Positions 18,130 through 26,998 of a stretch of 64,000 nucleotides of DNA are shown here, piece by piece. Below the pieces are notes generated by a model. It was not told the DNA's origin, made no database searches, and saw only the letters and a list, made by a program, of their open reading frames with translations. The position numbers were made by a program, and so were the translations under genes. This DNA is from Saprospirales bacterium (GTDB lineage Bacteria > Bacteroidota > Bacteroidia > Chitinophagales > Saprospiraceae), in assembly GCA_016719895.1 (NCBI GenBank), contig JADJYG010000015.1, forward strand, positions 62,001 to 126,000. The letters run 5' to 3'. Each line of letters starts with the position of its first letter. The stretch's first letter is position 1.

Positions 18130-19461
18130 CTAAGTGGGCTGCATGCCCAGCGCTTCCAGCAGTGCACGCGCTTTCACCAGGCATTCTTCGTATTCCTGTT
18201 CGGGCAGGGAATCATAAACGATGGCGCCGCCGACTTGGCAAGAGAGGTATCCGGTGGCGGCGTTGTACAAAATACTGCGGATCACCACGTTGAAGTCAAA
18301 ATCGGCCTCGGGGGTGAAATAGCCGAGCGCGCCGGAATACAGCCCGCGCCGGGTGCGTTCGTAGCGTTCGATCAACTCCATTGCCATCACTTTAGGCGCT
18401 CCGGTCATACTGCCCATCGGGAAAGCGTCGCGCAGCGCCTCCACCGGCCGTGTGCCCGGCTCCAGCAGGCCCGATACCGTGGAGATCATCTGGTGAACCG
18501 TGCGAAAAGAATAGATGCCGAACAGTTCTTCCACCCGGACGGAGCCCGGGCGACAGTGGCGCGCCAGGTCGTTGCGCACCAGATCCACGATCATCACATT
18601 TTCAGCGCGGTCTTTTTCACTGGCGCGCAGCTGTTCGCGGATGCGCGCATCCGCGGCGGGGTCGGGGTGCCGGCGGCGGGTACCTTTGATCGGTTGGGAA
18701 ACCATCCGGTCGCGCTCCTTACGTAAAAAACGCTCCGGGCTGGCGCACAACAAATAACGGTCGTGCCAGCGGAAGTACGCCGCAAACGGCGCTTGGGTGA
18801 GGGCATTCAGCCGTTCGAAGGTAGCGAGCGGCTCGATATCGGCATTTTCGGCAAAAAATTCCTGGCACAGGTTCAATTCATACACATCGCCTTCGATGAT
18901 GTGCCGGCGTATGGCCGCCACGGCCGCCACATAATCGGGATACGGCAAACGGGGGCTAAGCGGCGGGCAGTATCGGCGGGCCGCATCCGTGGCTTGTGGG
19001 GTTACCTCCTGTTTTTGAACCGCCAGCAATACTTCCGCAGGGCGCAAGCTTATACTGTGAACGACAATTTCAAAAGCCGTGCCGGGCGGGCCTTGAGCAG
19101 TACGCCGGATACCGACGACGTATTCAGGCTGGAAAAAAAGCAGATCGGGCAGGTCGATGCCGTCGGGGTGGCTGGAGTTCAGTTTTTCCGTTTCGTTTTT
19201 AAGGTCGTAGCCGAAAAAACCGAAGAGCCAGTCGTTTTTTTGGGTACAAAAAGCATGCAAGTCCTCGAAGGCCGTACCTGCGCCGGCCTGAAAAACGGCT
19301 GCGCCACCGGCTGCTACCAGGCACTCCCAGGAGTGGTGCGTATAAGCCGGGAAATTATTGTTATCCAGGTACATACAAACGGCGTGCGTATCTGCCCAGG
19401 CAAGCAGTTGGCGTTTGAAGAACGCCGGGTCATCAAGCGGGAAAAAAGCCGTTTGCCGCAC
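18130..19461 (-). CDS. pabB: Aminodeoxychorismate synthase component I
   Basis: A 443-aa chorismate-binding enzyme. It is called PabB rather than TrpE because the catalytic motif reads QPIKGTRRR, with Lys259 in the position that forms the covalent intermediate in aminodeoxychorismate synthase (anthranilate synthases have PIAGT). Further family motifs are DVYELNLCQEF, ENVMIVDLVRNDLAR, FPMGSMTGAPK and the C-terminal QVGGAIVYDS. It makes 4-amino-4-deoxychorismate from chorismate and ammonia for folate synthesis. No PabA or PabC is adjacent in the window. YigZ lies 47 bp upstream on the same strand. Confidence 0.9.
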   Translation of the reverse strand: MRQTAFFPLDDPAFFKRQLLAWADTHAVCMYLDNNNFPAYTHHSWECLVAAGGAAVFQAGAGTAFEDLHAFCTQKNDWLFGFFGYDLKNETEKLNSSHPDGIDLPDLLFFQPEYVVGIRRTAQGPPGTAFEIVVHSISLRPAEVLLAVQKQEVTPQATDAARRYCPPLSPRLPYPDYVAAVAAIRRHIIEGDVYELNLCQEFFAENADIEPLATFERLNALTQAPFAAYFRWHDRYLLCASPERFLRKERDRMVSQPIKGTRRRHPDPAADARIREQLRASEKDRAENVMIVDLVRNDLARHCRPGSVRVEELFGIYSFRTVHQMISTVSGLLEPGTRPVEALRDAFPMGSMTGAPKVMAMELIERYERTRRGLYSGALGYFTPEADFDFNVVIRSILYNAATGYLSCQVGGAIVYDSLPEQEYEECLVKARALLEALGMQPT

Positions 19462-19508
19462 GTTTCGAATAGAGTTATTTCATCGTTTCTAAATACCGGG
19501 CCGGGCCC

Positions 19509-20174
19509 TCAGGGCGTCTCCATACGTTCCACTTCGATGCCCTCCGGCCAGTCCAGCGTTTGGGCGTCTTCTGCGTGCACTTTCCACAACGCCGCCTTCA
19601 GGTGCAACAGTTTACCGGAGGTTTCACTTTTTCGGATATCGACCGCTATCTGCCCCCCGGCGCCGTCGTACTCTTCCCGTTGAATCTTCAGGTCGAGTTT
19701 TCGCAGGGCATTCAGCAGATCCGGTACAAGCGCGTAGGCAGCCCGCACCCGGAACCGGTCCTGCACGATTTTTTCCACTTTGGCGGCGGCCAGTAAGGCT
19801 GCCGCGGCACTTTCGCGGTAGGCTTGTATCAGCCCTGCGGTACCCAGCAACGTGCCGCCAAAATACCGCACCACCACCACTACCACATCGGTCAGGCCAG
19901 CGGCGTCGATCTGGCCCAGAATCGGCCGGCCGGCGGTACCGGAAGGCTCACCGTCGTCGTTGGCGCGAAACCGATGCCCGTCGAGCCCCAAGCGCCAGGC
20001 AAAACAATGGTGGCGGGCTTTGAAATGCTCGCGGCGCAAGGCCTCTACCCAGCTCATCGCTTCGTCTTCTGAAGTGACCGGACAGGCATAGGCAATGAAC
20101 TTGCTGCCCCGGTCTTTGTACGCGCCGGTAGCCGGGGCTGCCAGCGTCAGAAAGGAATCGGGAAGAATGGACAT
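19509..20174 (-). CDS. YigZ/IMPACT family protein
   Basis: A 221-aa protein of the UPF0029/IMPACT family. It shows YKDRGSKFIAYACPV near the start, HHCFAWRLG, then the signature DDGEPSGTAGRPILGQI and VVVVRYFGGTLLGTAGLIQAY, followed by the smaller DUF1949-type C-terminal domain. The ATG at 20174 fits the family start; an upstream ATG at 20249 would add 25 atypical residues. The family is thought to act in translation control or nucleotide binding, but the bacterial role is not settled. Confidence 0.9.
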   Translation of the reverse strand: MSILPDSFLTLAAPATGAYKDRGSKFIAYACPVTSEDEAMSWVEALRREHFKARHHCFAWRLGLDGHRFRANDDGEPSGTAGRPILGQIDAAGLTDVVVVVVRYFGGTLLGTAGLIQAYRESAAAALLAAAKVEKIVQDRFRVRAAYALVPDLLNALRKLDLKIQREEYDGAGGQIAVDIRKSETSGKLLHLKAALWKVHAEDAQTLDWPEGIEVERMETP

Positions 20175-20314
20175 AGCTGCAAAGGTATACCGGCTGCGTT
20201 CAAATCCGAAAATTTTACAAACAAGTATTTCATTATCAATACTATGCATTCGTATTAAATTTCAATAAATGTATGTATACCACTGCCTGAGCTATTAAAA
20301 AACAAGCAACTTCA

Positions 20315-20344
20315 AACCCGTTAACCCGTAACCCGTTAACCGTT
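20315..20344. repeat. Short AACCCGT tandem repeat
   Basis: Three AACCCGT units at 20315-20321, 20323-20329 and 20330-20336, then a degenerate AACCGTT at 20338-20344, spaced 7 or 8 bp apart. The run ends just 7 bp before the ATG at 20352. It lies in the 177-bp spacer between the divergent YigZ and DUF2851 genes. Confidence 0.55.
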
Positions 20345-20351
20345 ATTTACC

Positions 20352-21620
20352 ATGCGTGAAGATTTCCTGCATTTTCTTTGGCGCTGGCGCCGGTTTGATG
20401 CGCAGGATCTGCGTACCGCCGACGGGCAACCCCTCGATATCCTGCATCCCGGCGAGCTCAACCGGGATGCAGGCCCCGATTTTTTCAACGCCCGGCTTCG
20501 GATTGGCGGCACGCTTTGGGCTGGAAACGTGGAGATGCACCTGTTGGCATCCGATTGGTTGGCGCACCGGCACGACAGCGATCCCGCGTACGACAATGTG
20601 GTGCTGCACGTGGTGCTGGAAGAGGATCAGCGGTTGCTGCGGTCAAACGGCGAATACCTGCCTTGCCTGGCATTGCGGCCGCGCATTCCGCCAGGCTTGC
20701 TGGACAAATACCTGCGGCTGGAACGCGAACGGGCATGGATACCCTGTGCGCAATCGTTCAGCGGCGTGCCAGAAATCGTGCGCAACAACTGGCTGGACCG
20801 GCTGCTCGTAGAGCGGTTGGAACAAAAAACGGCAGCGGTGTCTGACCTGGTGGAGTCTTGTGACAAACATTGGGAGGAGGGCTTTTACCGGATGCTGGCG
20901 CGCTGTTTCGGGTTGAAGACCAACGCAGGGCCATTTGAGGCGCTCGCCCGTATTCTGCCCTTGCCGTTGCTTGCCCGGCATCAGAACCAGCTGTTTCAGA
21001 TGGAGGCTTTGTTGTTTGGCCAGGCCGGCATGCTCCAGGAGGCATTTTCGGATGATTACCCCAGGGCCCTTGCCAAGGAATACCACTATTTGCAACACAA
21101 ATACCAGCTGCAACCCTTATCGCCCGGGCAGTGGAAATTTTTCCGGCTTCGGCCGGCGGGCTTCCCGACGGTTCGGCTGGCCCAGTTCGCCGCCCTGTTG
21201 CACCGCTCCTGCCACTTGTGGAGCGACGTGCTGGAAACACGCCATACCACCGAAACCGAACAGATTTTCCAGGTGGAAAGCAGCGGCTACTGGCATTCAC
21301 ATTTTCGCTTCGACAAAACCTCCGCCAGCCGGATGAAGCCGCTGAGCCGTGAATTCGTACATTTGCTGCTCATTAATGCCGTCGCGCCGTTTATGTTTCA
21401 CTACGGCCGGGAAAAAGGGATCTCCGGGTTGCAGGACCGCGCCCTGCAAGTATTGGAAGACCTTCCAGCCGAGTCCAATACCGTAGTGGACGGCTGGGAA
21501 AATCTCGGCCAGTGCGCCCGGCACGCCGCCCAATCGCAGGCGTTGCTGTTGTTAAAAACACAGTACTGCGATCAGCGGCGTTGCCTGGAATGTGCGATTG
21601 GCGCCTCTATCTTACGCTGA
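20352..21620 (+). CDS. DUF2851 family protein
   Basis: A 422-aa protein typical of Bacteroidota DUF2851. It begins MREDFLHFLWRWRRFD, followed by DILHPGELNRDAGPDFFNAR, WAGNVEMHLLASDW and VLHVVLEED. The middle (about 170-330) is helical. The C-terminus has a cysteine group, YCDQRRCLECAIG (C-x5-C-x2-C), that could bind a metal. The function is unknown. The stop is 2 bp from the start of the next gene, so the two are probably co-transcribed. Confidence 0.88.
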   Translation: MREDFLHFLWRWRRFDAQDLRTADGQPLDILHPGELNRDAGPDFFNARLRIGGTLWAGNVEMHLLASDWLAHRHDSDPAYDNVVLHVVLEEDQRLLRSNGEYLPCLALRPRIPPGLLDKYLRLERERAWIPCAQSFSGVPEIVRNNWLDRLLVERLEQKTAAVSDLVESCDKHWEEGFYRMLARCFGLKTNAGPFEALARILPLPLLARHQNQLFQMEALLFGQAGMLQEAFSDDYPRALAKEYHYLQHKYQLQPLSPGQWKFFRLRPAGFPTVRLAQFAALLHRSCHLWSDVLETRHTTETEQIFQVESSGYWHSHFRFDKTSASRMKPLSREFVHLLLINAVAPFMFHYGREKGISGLQDRALQVLEDLPAESNTVVDGWENLGQCARHAAQSQALLLLKTQYCDQRRCLECAIGASILR

Positions 21621-21622
21621 CT

Positions 21623-22285
21623 ATGCCGCATTTGCTCGCCCGTTTTTTTTCTATCCTTGGTCACCCCATGCTGGTGCCTTCTTATGCTTTATTGTTGCTG
21701 CTGTATATCAATCCCTTCGCCTTCGGCGTGCATAGCCCAACCGACAAGCAAGCCCTGTTTTTGCTGATGTATGTGTTCACCACCACGGCATTGATCCCGG
21801 GCATTGGCATCGCCGTGATGAAACCACTGGGGTTTGTTAAAAGCCTCGAATCGCCGGACCGCCTGGAGCGCGTTGGCCCGTATATCGTGACCGGGGTATT
21901 TTACCTGTGGCTGTATAAAAACCTGAGCGCCGGCGACCAGGCGCCCGCGCTTTACCTCGTATGTGTCTTGGGCGCTACTATCGGCCTGTTTATGGCTTTT
22001 TTTATCAATATTTTCACCAAAATCAGCGCGCATGCCACCGGTATGGGCGGCTTGGTTGGCATGCTGCTGCTCACGGCCTGGCAGTGGCCTGGCAGTATGC
22101 TGGGGCTTCCGGTCTTCGGCGGTAGCGTTCAGGTCAGCCTGGTTGCGGCGGCCGGCGGCATGGCCATATTGGCCGGCTGTGTGGGTACAGCGCGCCTGGC
22201 GCTTGAAGTACATTCGACGCAGGATATCTGGCAGGGTTATTTGGTGGGCTTTTTAGCCGTGTGGGTGGCAAATGGATTGCTGTAA
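21623..22285 (+). CDS. PAP2-like integral membrane protein
   Basis: A 220-aa protein with about six hydrophobic segments. The C-terminal part ARLALEVHSTQDIWQGYLVG resembles the last PAP2 phosphatase motif (SRxxxxxHxxxDxxxG), but the first PAP2 motif (KxxxxxxRP) is not evident, so enzymatic activity is doubtful. The start at 21623 is 2 bp after the DUF2851 stop. Members of this type are often labelled PAP2-superfamily or hypothetical membrane proteins. The assignment is tentative. Confidence 0.65.
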   Translation: MPHLLARFFSILGHPMLVPSYALLLLLYINPFAFGVHSPTDKQALFLLMYVFTTTALIPGIGIAVMKPLGFVKSLESPDRLERVGPYIVTGVFYLWLYKNLSAGDQAPALYLVCVLGATIGLFMAFFINIFTKISAHATGMGGLVGMLLLTAWQWPGSMLGLPVFGGSVQVSLVAAAGGMAILAGCVGTARLALEVHSTQDIWQGYLVGFLAVWVANGLL

Positions 22286-22336
22286 GAGAATACCCAAACC
22301 GAGTTTTTCTGCCTTTCGCACATGCACACTTTCTAA

Positions 22337-22344
22337 TACCTTTG
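22337..22344 (+). promoter_or_regulatory. Bacteroidota -7 box at the cysS start
   Basis: TACCTTTG is an exact TAnnTTTG match ending only 5 bp before the cysS ATG at 22350. With the usual distance to the transcription start, the mRNA would begin at or next to the ATG. Confidence 0.4.
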
Positions 22345-22349
22345 CACCC

Positions 22350-23861
22350 ATGAACACTTCTGACCGTACCCTGAAGCTTTACAACAGTCTTACCGGGAAA
22401 AAAGACGTATTTCAACCCCTGCATGAAGGCCACGCCGGCATGTACGTTTGCGGCCCGACCGTATACTACGATGTGCACCTGGGTAATTGCCGCACGTTTG
22501 TGAGTTTTGACATCATTTACCGCTACCTGAACGCTTTGGGCTACCAGGTGCGATATGTACGCAATATTACCGATGTGGGCCACCTGACCGACGACGGGGA
22601 GGACCGCATGGCCAAAGGGGCCCGCGTAGCCCAGCTCGAACCGATGGAAGTAGCGCAGAAATACACGGTGGGCTTCCACGATATGATGCGCATTTTTAAC
22701 ACGTTGCCGCCAAGTATCGAACCCCGCGCCACCGGTCACATCCCCGAGCAAATCGAAATGGTGCAGGATATCCTGTCGCGCGGATACGGATATGAGCGCA
22801 ACGGGTCGGTGTACTTTAACGTTCGAAAGTTCGACCGTGAAAATCCGGGTATCTACGGGCAGCTCTCCGGCCGTGTGCTGGACGAGTTGATGGCCGAAAG
22901 CCGCGATAACCTGAAAAGTCAGGATGAAAAAAACGACCCTGCCGATTTTGCTATTTGGATGAAAGCGCGCCCGGGCGATATTATGGTCTGGAAAAGCCCC
23001 TGGTCAGTGGGGTTCCCCGGCTGGCACCTCGAATGCTCGGCCATGAGCACCAAATACCTGGGCCAAACCTTCGATATCCACGGCGGTGGAAATGACCTGA
23101 AATTCCCGCACCACGAAAACGAGATCGCCCAAAACCAGGGCGCTTGCGGCTGCGCGCCTGCCCGTTACTGGCTCCATACAAATATGCTGTTGCTGAACGG
23201 CAAAAAGATGAGCAAGTCCGACGGGAATACGATTACCCCGGTCGAGCTCTTTACCGGCGACAGCCCCTTCGTAAGCAAAGGCTATTCGCCAATGGTGGTG
23301 AAATTTTTCATGTTGATGGCGCATTATCGCAGCACGCTCGATATCACGGACGAAGCCCTGGCGGCGGCGGAAAAAGGTTACCGCAAGCTGATGGAAACGA
23401 ACCGGATCCTGCAGAGCCTCCGCCCGGCCGATCAGCCATACGACGGCTCGGAAAGCGCTGCGGACCGCGCTATCCTCGACGGGATCGATACCGCATTTTC
23501 CGGTATGGACGACGATTTTAACACGGCCATTGCCCTGGCCAGTCTGAGCGAATTGGGCAGCTTTGTACACAAAATTGCCAATAAACAACTCGATGCCGGT
23601 GAAGTATCGCCCTGGGTGCTCGAACGCCTGAAAACGGTTTTCAATGCCTTTATTGTCGATATTTTGGCCCTTCAGGATGAGCTGGACGCCGCTGGCGATA
23701 CCGGTACGGTGGAAGGCCTGATGCAACTCATTCTCGATATCCGCGCAAATGCCCGCACCCAAAAAGACTGGGGCACAAGCGATAAGATCCGCGACGGGCT
23801 GGCAGCCGTGGGTATTTCGGTAAAAGACGGAAAGGAAGGTACGAGCTGGACGAAAGGGTAG
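22350..23861 (+). CDS. cysS: Cysteinyl-tRNA synthetase
   Basis: A 503-aa class I aminoacyl-tRNA synthetase that charges tRNA-Cys. It shows the zinc-site start MYVCGPTVYYDVHLGNCRTF (HIGH-type HLGN), GFPGWHLECSAMS and FDIHGGGNDLKFPHHENEIAQ (zinc and cysteine pocket), and the KMSKS loop GKKMSKSDGN. The C-terminal anticodon-binding region follows. The length is normal. The ATG at 22350 gives the family N-terminus; an in-frame start at 22272 would overlap the previous gene. Confidence 0.96.
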   Translation: MNTSDRTLKLYNSLTGKKDVFQPLHEGHAGMYVCGPTVYYDVHLGNCRTFVSFDIIYRYLNALGYQVRYVRNITDVGHLTDDGEDRMAKGARVAQLEPMEVAQKYTVGFHDMMRIFNTLPPSIEPRATGHIPEQIEMVQDILSRGYGYERNGSVYFNVRKFDRENPGIYGQLSGRVLDELMAESRDNLKSQDEKNDPADFAIWMKARPGDIMVWKSPWSVGFPGWHLECSAMSTKYLGQTFDIHGGGNDLKFPHHENEIAQNQGACGCAPARYWLHTNMLLLNGKKMSKSDGNTITPVELFTGDSPFVSKGYSPMVVKFFMLMAHYRSTLDITDEALAAAEKGYRKLMETNRILQSLRPADQPYDGSESAADRAILDGIDTAFSGMDDDFNTAIALASLSELGSFVHKIANKQLDAGEVSPWVLERLKTVFNAFIVDILALQDELDAAGDTGTVEGLMQLILDIRANARTQKDWGTSDKIRDGLAAVGISVKDGKEGTSWTKG

Positions 23862-23884
23862 CGCATCATGCACGAAAAAGACAT

Positions 23885-24957
23885 ATGACAAACAATTTTA
23901 TTTATAACAAAAGACTTTGGATCGTTGTGCTGCTGGTGGCGGCGTTTGTTCTGCCCTATCTCAGAAATTGTATGCCCGAGCAGCCGGCATCAACCACCAC
24001 CACTATGGGCACGCCTGTACCGCCCAAACCGGCTGTTCAGGCGCCTGCTTTCAATGCCGACTCGGCCTTTCATTTTGTAAAAAAACAAGTGGATTTCGGC
24101 CCGCGTGTTCCCGGCACGCCGGCGCATAAAAAGTGTGCGGCCTGGATCACCGCCGAGTTTCGCCGCTTCGGTATGACGGTGGTGGAACAAAAATTTACGG
24201 CACAGACGTATTTCGGCCCCCTCGACGCAGTGAACATCATTGCACAATACAAACCGGAACGGACGAATCGCGTGCTGCTTTGCGCCCACTGGGATAGCCG
24301 GCATGTTGCCGATAGCGATACGAAAAACAAGGAAAAACCCATCTTAGGCGCTGACGATGGCGGAAGCGGCGCAGGCGTTCTGCTGGAAATCGCCCGCCTG
24401 TTGCAAGCCAACCCGGTGGACGTGGGGGTCGACCTGATTTGTTTCGATGCCGAAGACCTGGGCGATAGCCGCGATTCGGAACCGGACCAGTCGATCATGG
24501 CGCAGGGGGCAACGCGGCAAAAGAAAAAACCTGGTGCCTGGGCTCCCAATTCTGGTCGCGCAACCTGCACAAGCCCAACTACACCGCGCAATTTGGCATT
24601 TTGCTCGATATGGTTGGCGCCCGCGGCGCTGTTTTTCCGCGCGAAAGTTACTCTGCCGCCAATGCGCCGCGTATTCAAAACCAAATCTGGAGCATTGCGG
24701 CGGAATTAGGCTATGGCGAATTCTTCCCCACGCGCGAGGCCGGTTTTGTGACGGACGACCACTTGTTTGTCATGCGCGGCGCCCACATCCCGACCGTAGA
24801 TATTATCAGCATGCCCAATTCGGGCGCGCGCTCCTTTGGCGCCTACCACCATACCCATCAGGATAATATGGAGATCATCGACCGGAATACCCTCGAAATG
24901 GTCGGGCATGTCGTAGCCACCGTGTTGTACCGCGCGGGGGCCGGTGCGTTTCTTTGA
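23885..24957 (+). CDS. M28 family peptidase / glutaminyl cyclase-like (frameshifted in a G run)
   Basis: An exported zinc hydrolase of about 357 aa if the frame is restored. It has an N-terminal membrane/signal segment, then FVKKQVDFGPRVPGTPAHKKC, LLCAHWDSR, the metal-site GADDGGSGAGVLLEIAR and CFDAEDLG, and later WCLGSQFWSRNL, LLDMVGARGA and FGAYHHTHQDNMEII with the last zinc histidine. The pattern fits M28 peptidases and the related glutaminyl cyclases. The frame breaks at a run of five G at 24505-24509; a sixth G would join both parts as ...AQGGNAAKEKTWCLG. All metal-site motifs are intact on both sides, so this is a recent indel or a sequence error. Confidence 0.8.
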
Positions 24958-25010
24958 TCTGAAAAGATGCAATGTCTTGTACGAGTATGTTATGGTAGTG
25001 CAGGTGCTCG

Positions 25011-25374
25011 TCCAGGTCTTCTGCAGCAGTTTATCCCGGTCCTCCTGCGACTGAATGGGCGGATGGTCAAAACTGTATTTATCCTTGGCATCAAGCGGCG
25101 CTCCCTGGAGCACGTTCAAGACGGCGCTGACGTAATAGTGCGTATGGTAAACGAGGGTCGCAATGGTATTGAACCCAGGCACTTGCCTGGTAGCTTGCTG
25201 CCAACTGAGGTTCTCCAAATGTTCTTTCAGGTTCGACGAAGTCCGGCGGACCGGCGGCAACCACTTGATTTCTGCCGGCTGGCTTTGTCCAAGCGGTACC
25301 AGGACGGGAGAAAGGAGCGCCGGAAAGCCATATTTCAGAAAAGGTATTTTGGAAAACAACGGACAATCGAACAT
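25011..25374 (-). pseudogene. DinB-like protein remnant (3' half missing)
   Basis: The minus strand reads ENLSWQQATRQVPGFNTIATL, VYHTHYYVSAVLNVLQGAPL and DAKDKYSFDHPPI, which resembles the first half of DinB/DUF1572-type four-helix proteins of Bacteroidota, including the conserved histidine region YHTHYY. After about residue 122 the similarity stops, and the C-terminal half, with its second metal-ligand helix, is not found in any frame before the M28 gene end at 24957. The N-terminal 45 residues also look atypical. I read it as a truncated remnant. Confidence 0.55.
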
Positions 25375-25529
25375 AGCCGGTAGTGTTTGAGAATACTCCG
25401 GCTAATAAGGCCTAGTTTATCGATATACCGTTTTTAGGGCGCTTATGGCGAAAGCAATTCGAGAAGGCGTGTTCATACCAATGATTCGAAAAAGATTAGC
25501 CTGTTGAAAATTTTCCAGCAACTTTTATT

Positions 25530-26480
25530 TCAGCCCGCCCCCCGCAAATACCCCCGGTTTACCAACCACACCCCGGCGATCGTAACGCCCATGCCTACCA
25601 ATTCCCAAAGGCTCAATCGCTCACCCAGCAAGGCCCAGCCCAACAAAATCGCCACCACCGGGTTGATATAGGTATACAACGACGATACCGTGGCGCTCAG
25701 GTAATTGAGCGCAAACATATACAATGTAAACGCCAAAGCCGACCCCACGAGCGCCAGATACGATACGGCCAGCCAACCCTGCGTTGTATGGGTAATCGTA
25801 TGCGTAGGATCGAATAACAGGCTCATGCCAAACCCGCCGATACCGCCTGCCGTAATCTGAATGCCGGCATTCAGCGCCGGCGACACCCGCGGATCGTTCC
25901 AGCGTTTGGCCATTACCGTCCCCAACGACCAGGTAAAACACGAGCCGAAACACGCCAGGATGCCCCAACGGTAATCCGGATGCAAAAAATCGGCCCAGCC
26001 ATCGCGAAAAATCAACCCCAGCCCCCCGAAGCCCAGCAAGACGCCGCCGATAACCAGCGCATTGAGGCGCTCGGCCCCTTTCCAACTCAGGTTGATCAGC
26101 ACGACTACGACCGGCGTCAGCGACCCGATGACGGCCGCCACCCCCGACGACACGTGCTGCATGCCCCAGGTGATAAAACCATTGCCGCCGGCGATGGTGC
26201 ACAGCCCCGTCAGCATTTGCCGCCATACGTACCCGGCCGAAAGCGCCGGGGCGCCGGAACGTTCCGCACCCAACAGGGCAGGCGGAACAACGGCCGGGCG
26301 CACCCGGCCGGATACAACCGCCCATACCAGAAGCAGCATACCGGCGGCTGTCTGCCGGATACCCACCAGCAGATACGGCGGAAAATCGCGTACGGCAAAC
26401 TTTATAGCCGTATACGTGGTGCCCCAGATGATACAAATGGCCGCCAGGGCGAAATACGCCTGATGGAGTTGGCGCGACAT
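25530..26480 (-). CDS. EamA/DMT family transporter
   Basis: A 316-aa membrane protein with ten predicted helices in two EamA repeats. The first starts FALAAICIIWGTTYTAIKFA and the second LACFGSCFTWSLGTVMAKRW; the C-terminus has YTYINPVVAILLGWALLGER, a classic EamA ending. Such proteins export or exchange small metabolites; the substrate cannot be told. The ATG at 26480 is preferred over 26513 because it brings the start next to the first helix. Confidence 0.87.
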   Translation of the reverse strand: MSRQLHQAYFALAAICIIWGTTYTAIKFAVRDFPPYLLVGIRQTAAGMLLLVWAVVSGRVRPAVVPPALLGAERSGAPALSAGYVWRQMLTGLCTIAGGNGFITWGMQHVSSGVAAVIGSLTPVVVVLINLSWKGAERLNALVIGGVLLGFGGLGLIFRDGWADFLHPDYRWGILACFGSCFTWSLGTVMAKRWNDPRVSPALNAGIQITAGGIGGFGMSLLFDPTHTITHTTQGWLAVSYLALVGSALAFTLYMFALNYLSATVSSLYTYINPVVAILLGWALLGERLSLWELVGMGVTIAGVWLVNRGYLRGAG

Positions 26481-26998
26481 GCGTAGTGACAATATGGAAT
26501 GATTAGCGGACAAAAGTGCGGCAATCCGGCGCTTTCCAAGCAGTTCCCTGCAAAATTCTTAACCTTCCATGTAACGAATGTCCACGCCTCCAGCAAACCG
26601 ACCTGTTAATAATCAATCCTTTAAACAAAAATTTCCAAAAAAAGCCGGCAAAATACAGGTAACAAAACACTGTATTTTGTGAAGGCAGCGCCAGGTTTTT
26701 CACCGCACTTTTGTATCATCAATACGGCATGCGGCGCGCAACAGTGCCTGATCCGCACCGTGTTGAAAGACTTTCTCGAGGCGACAATACCAGAAGCGGC
26801 GCAAAGGAGCGCCGCTTTTTTTATTGGACATACCAGAAAGCCTCGCCGCCCCTTCATATCATATCGCCGTATGACGGCGCTCATCCCGCACATACGCCAT
26901 CCAGGCCAAATTCGTGCTGCCGGGGGCTGGATTGCACCGCGATAAACGGTCCCGTTTCCCCTTCCCGGCCTGTTTATTTACCCGTAAAAGCACGTTAT
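26481..26998. other. 518-bp intergenic region with an orphan terminator
   Basis: The gap between the divergent EamA and macrodomain genes. No convincing protein gene is seen: short frames such as the minus-strand one at 26621-26893 have no recognisable or gene-like composition. It holds a perfect intrinsic terminator at 26794-26822 on the plus strand although no plus-strand gene ends nearby, and a short inverted repeat (ACAAAA ... TTTTGT) near 26663-26681. Confidence 0.5.
26794..26822 (+). terminator. Perfect intrinsic terminator without an upstream gene
   Basis: The arms 26794-26802 (AAGCGGCGC) and 26809-26817 (GCGCCGCTT) pair perfectly around a 6-nt loop, and five more T follow the stem. 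On the minus strand there is no T run, so it works for plus-strand transcription only. It lies 177 bp before the macrodomain gene. Confidence 0.75.

Noticed and set aside
18130..19461. Anthranilate synthase (TrpE)
   Set aside because: The motif is PIKGT rather than PIAGT, which assigns the enzyme to aminodeoxychorismate synthase.
26621..26893. 90-codon minus-strand frame in the gap before the macrodomain gene
   Set aside because: Composition is not gene-like, it overlaps the terminator, and no domain is recognisable.
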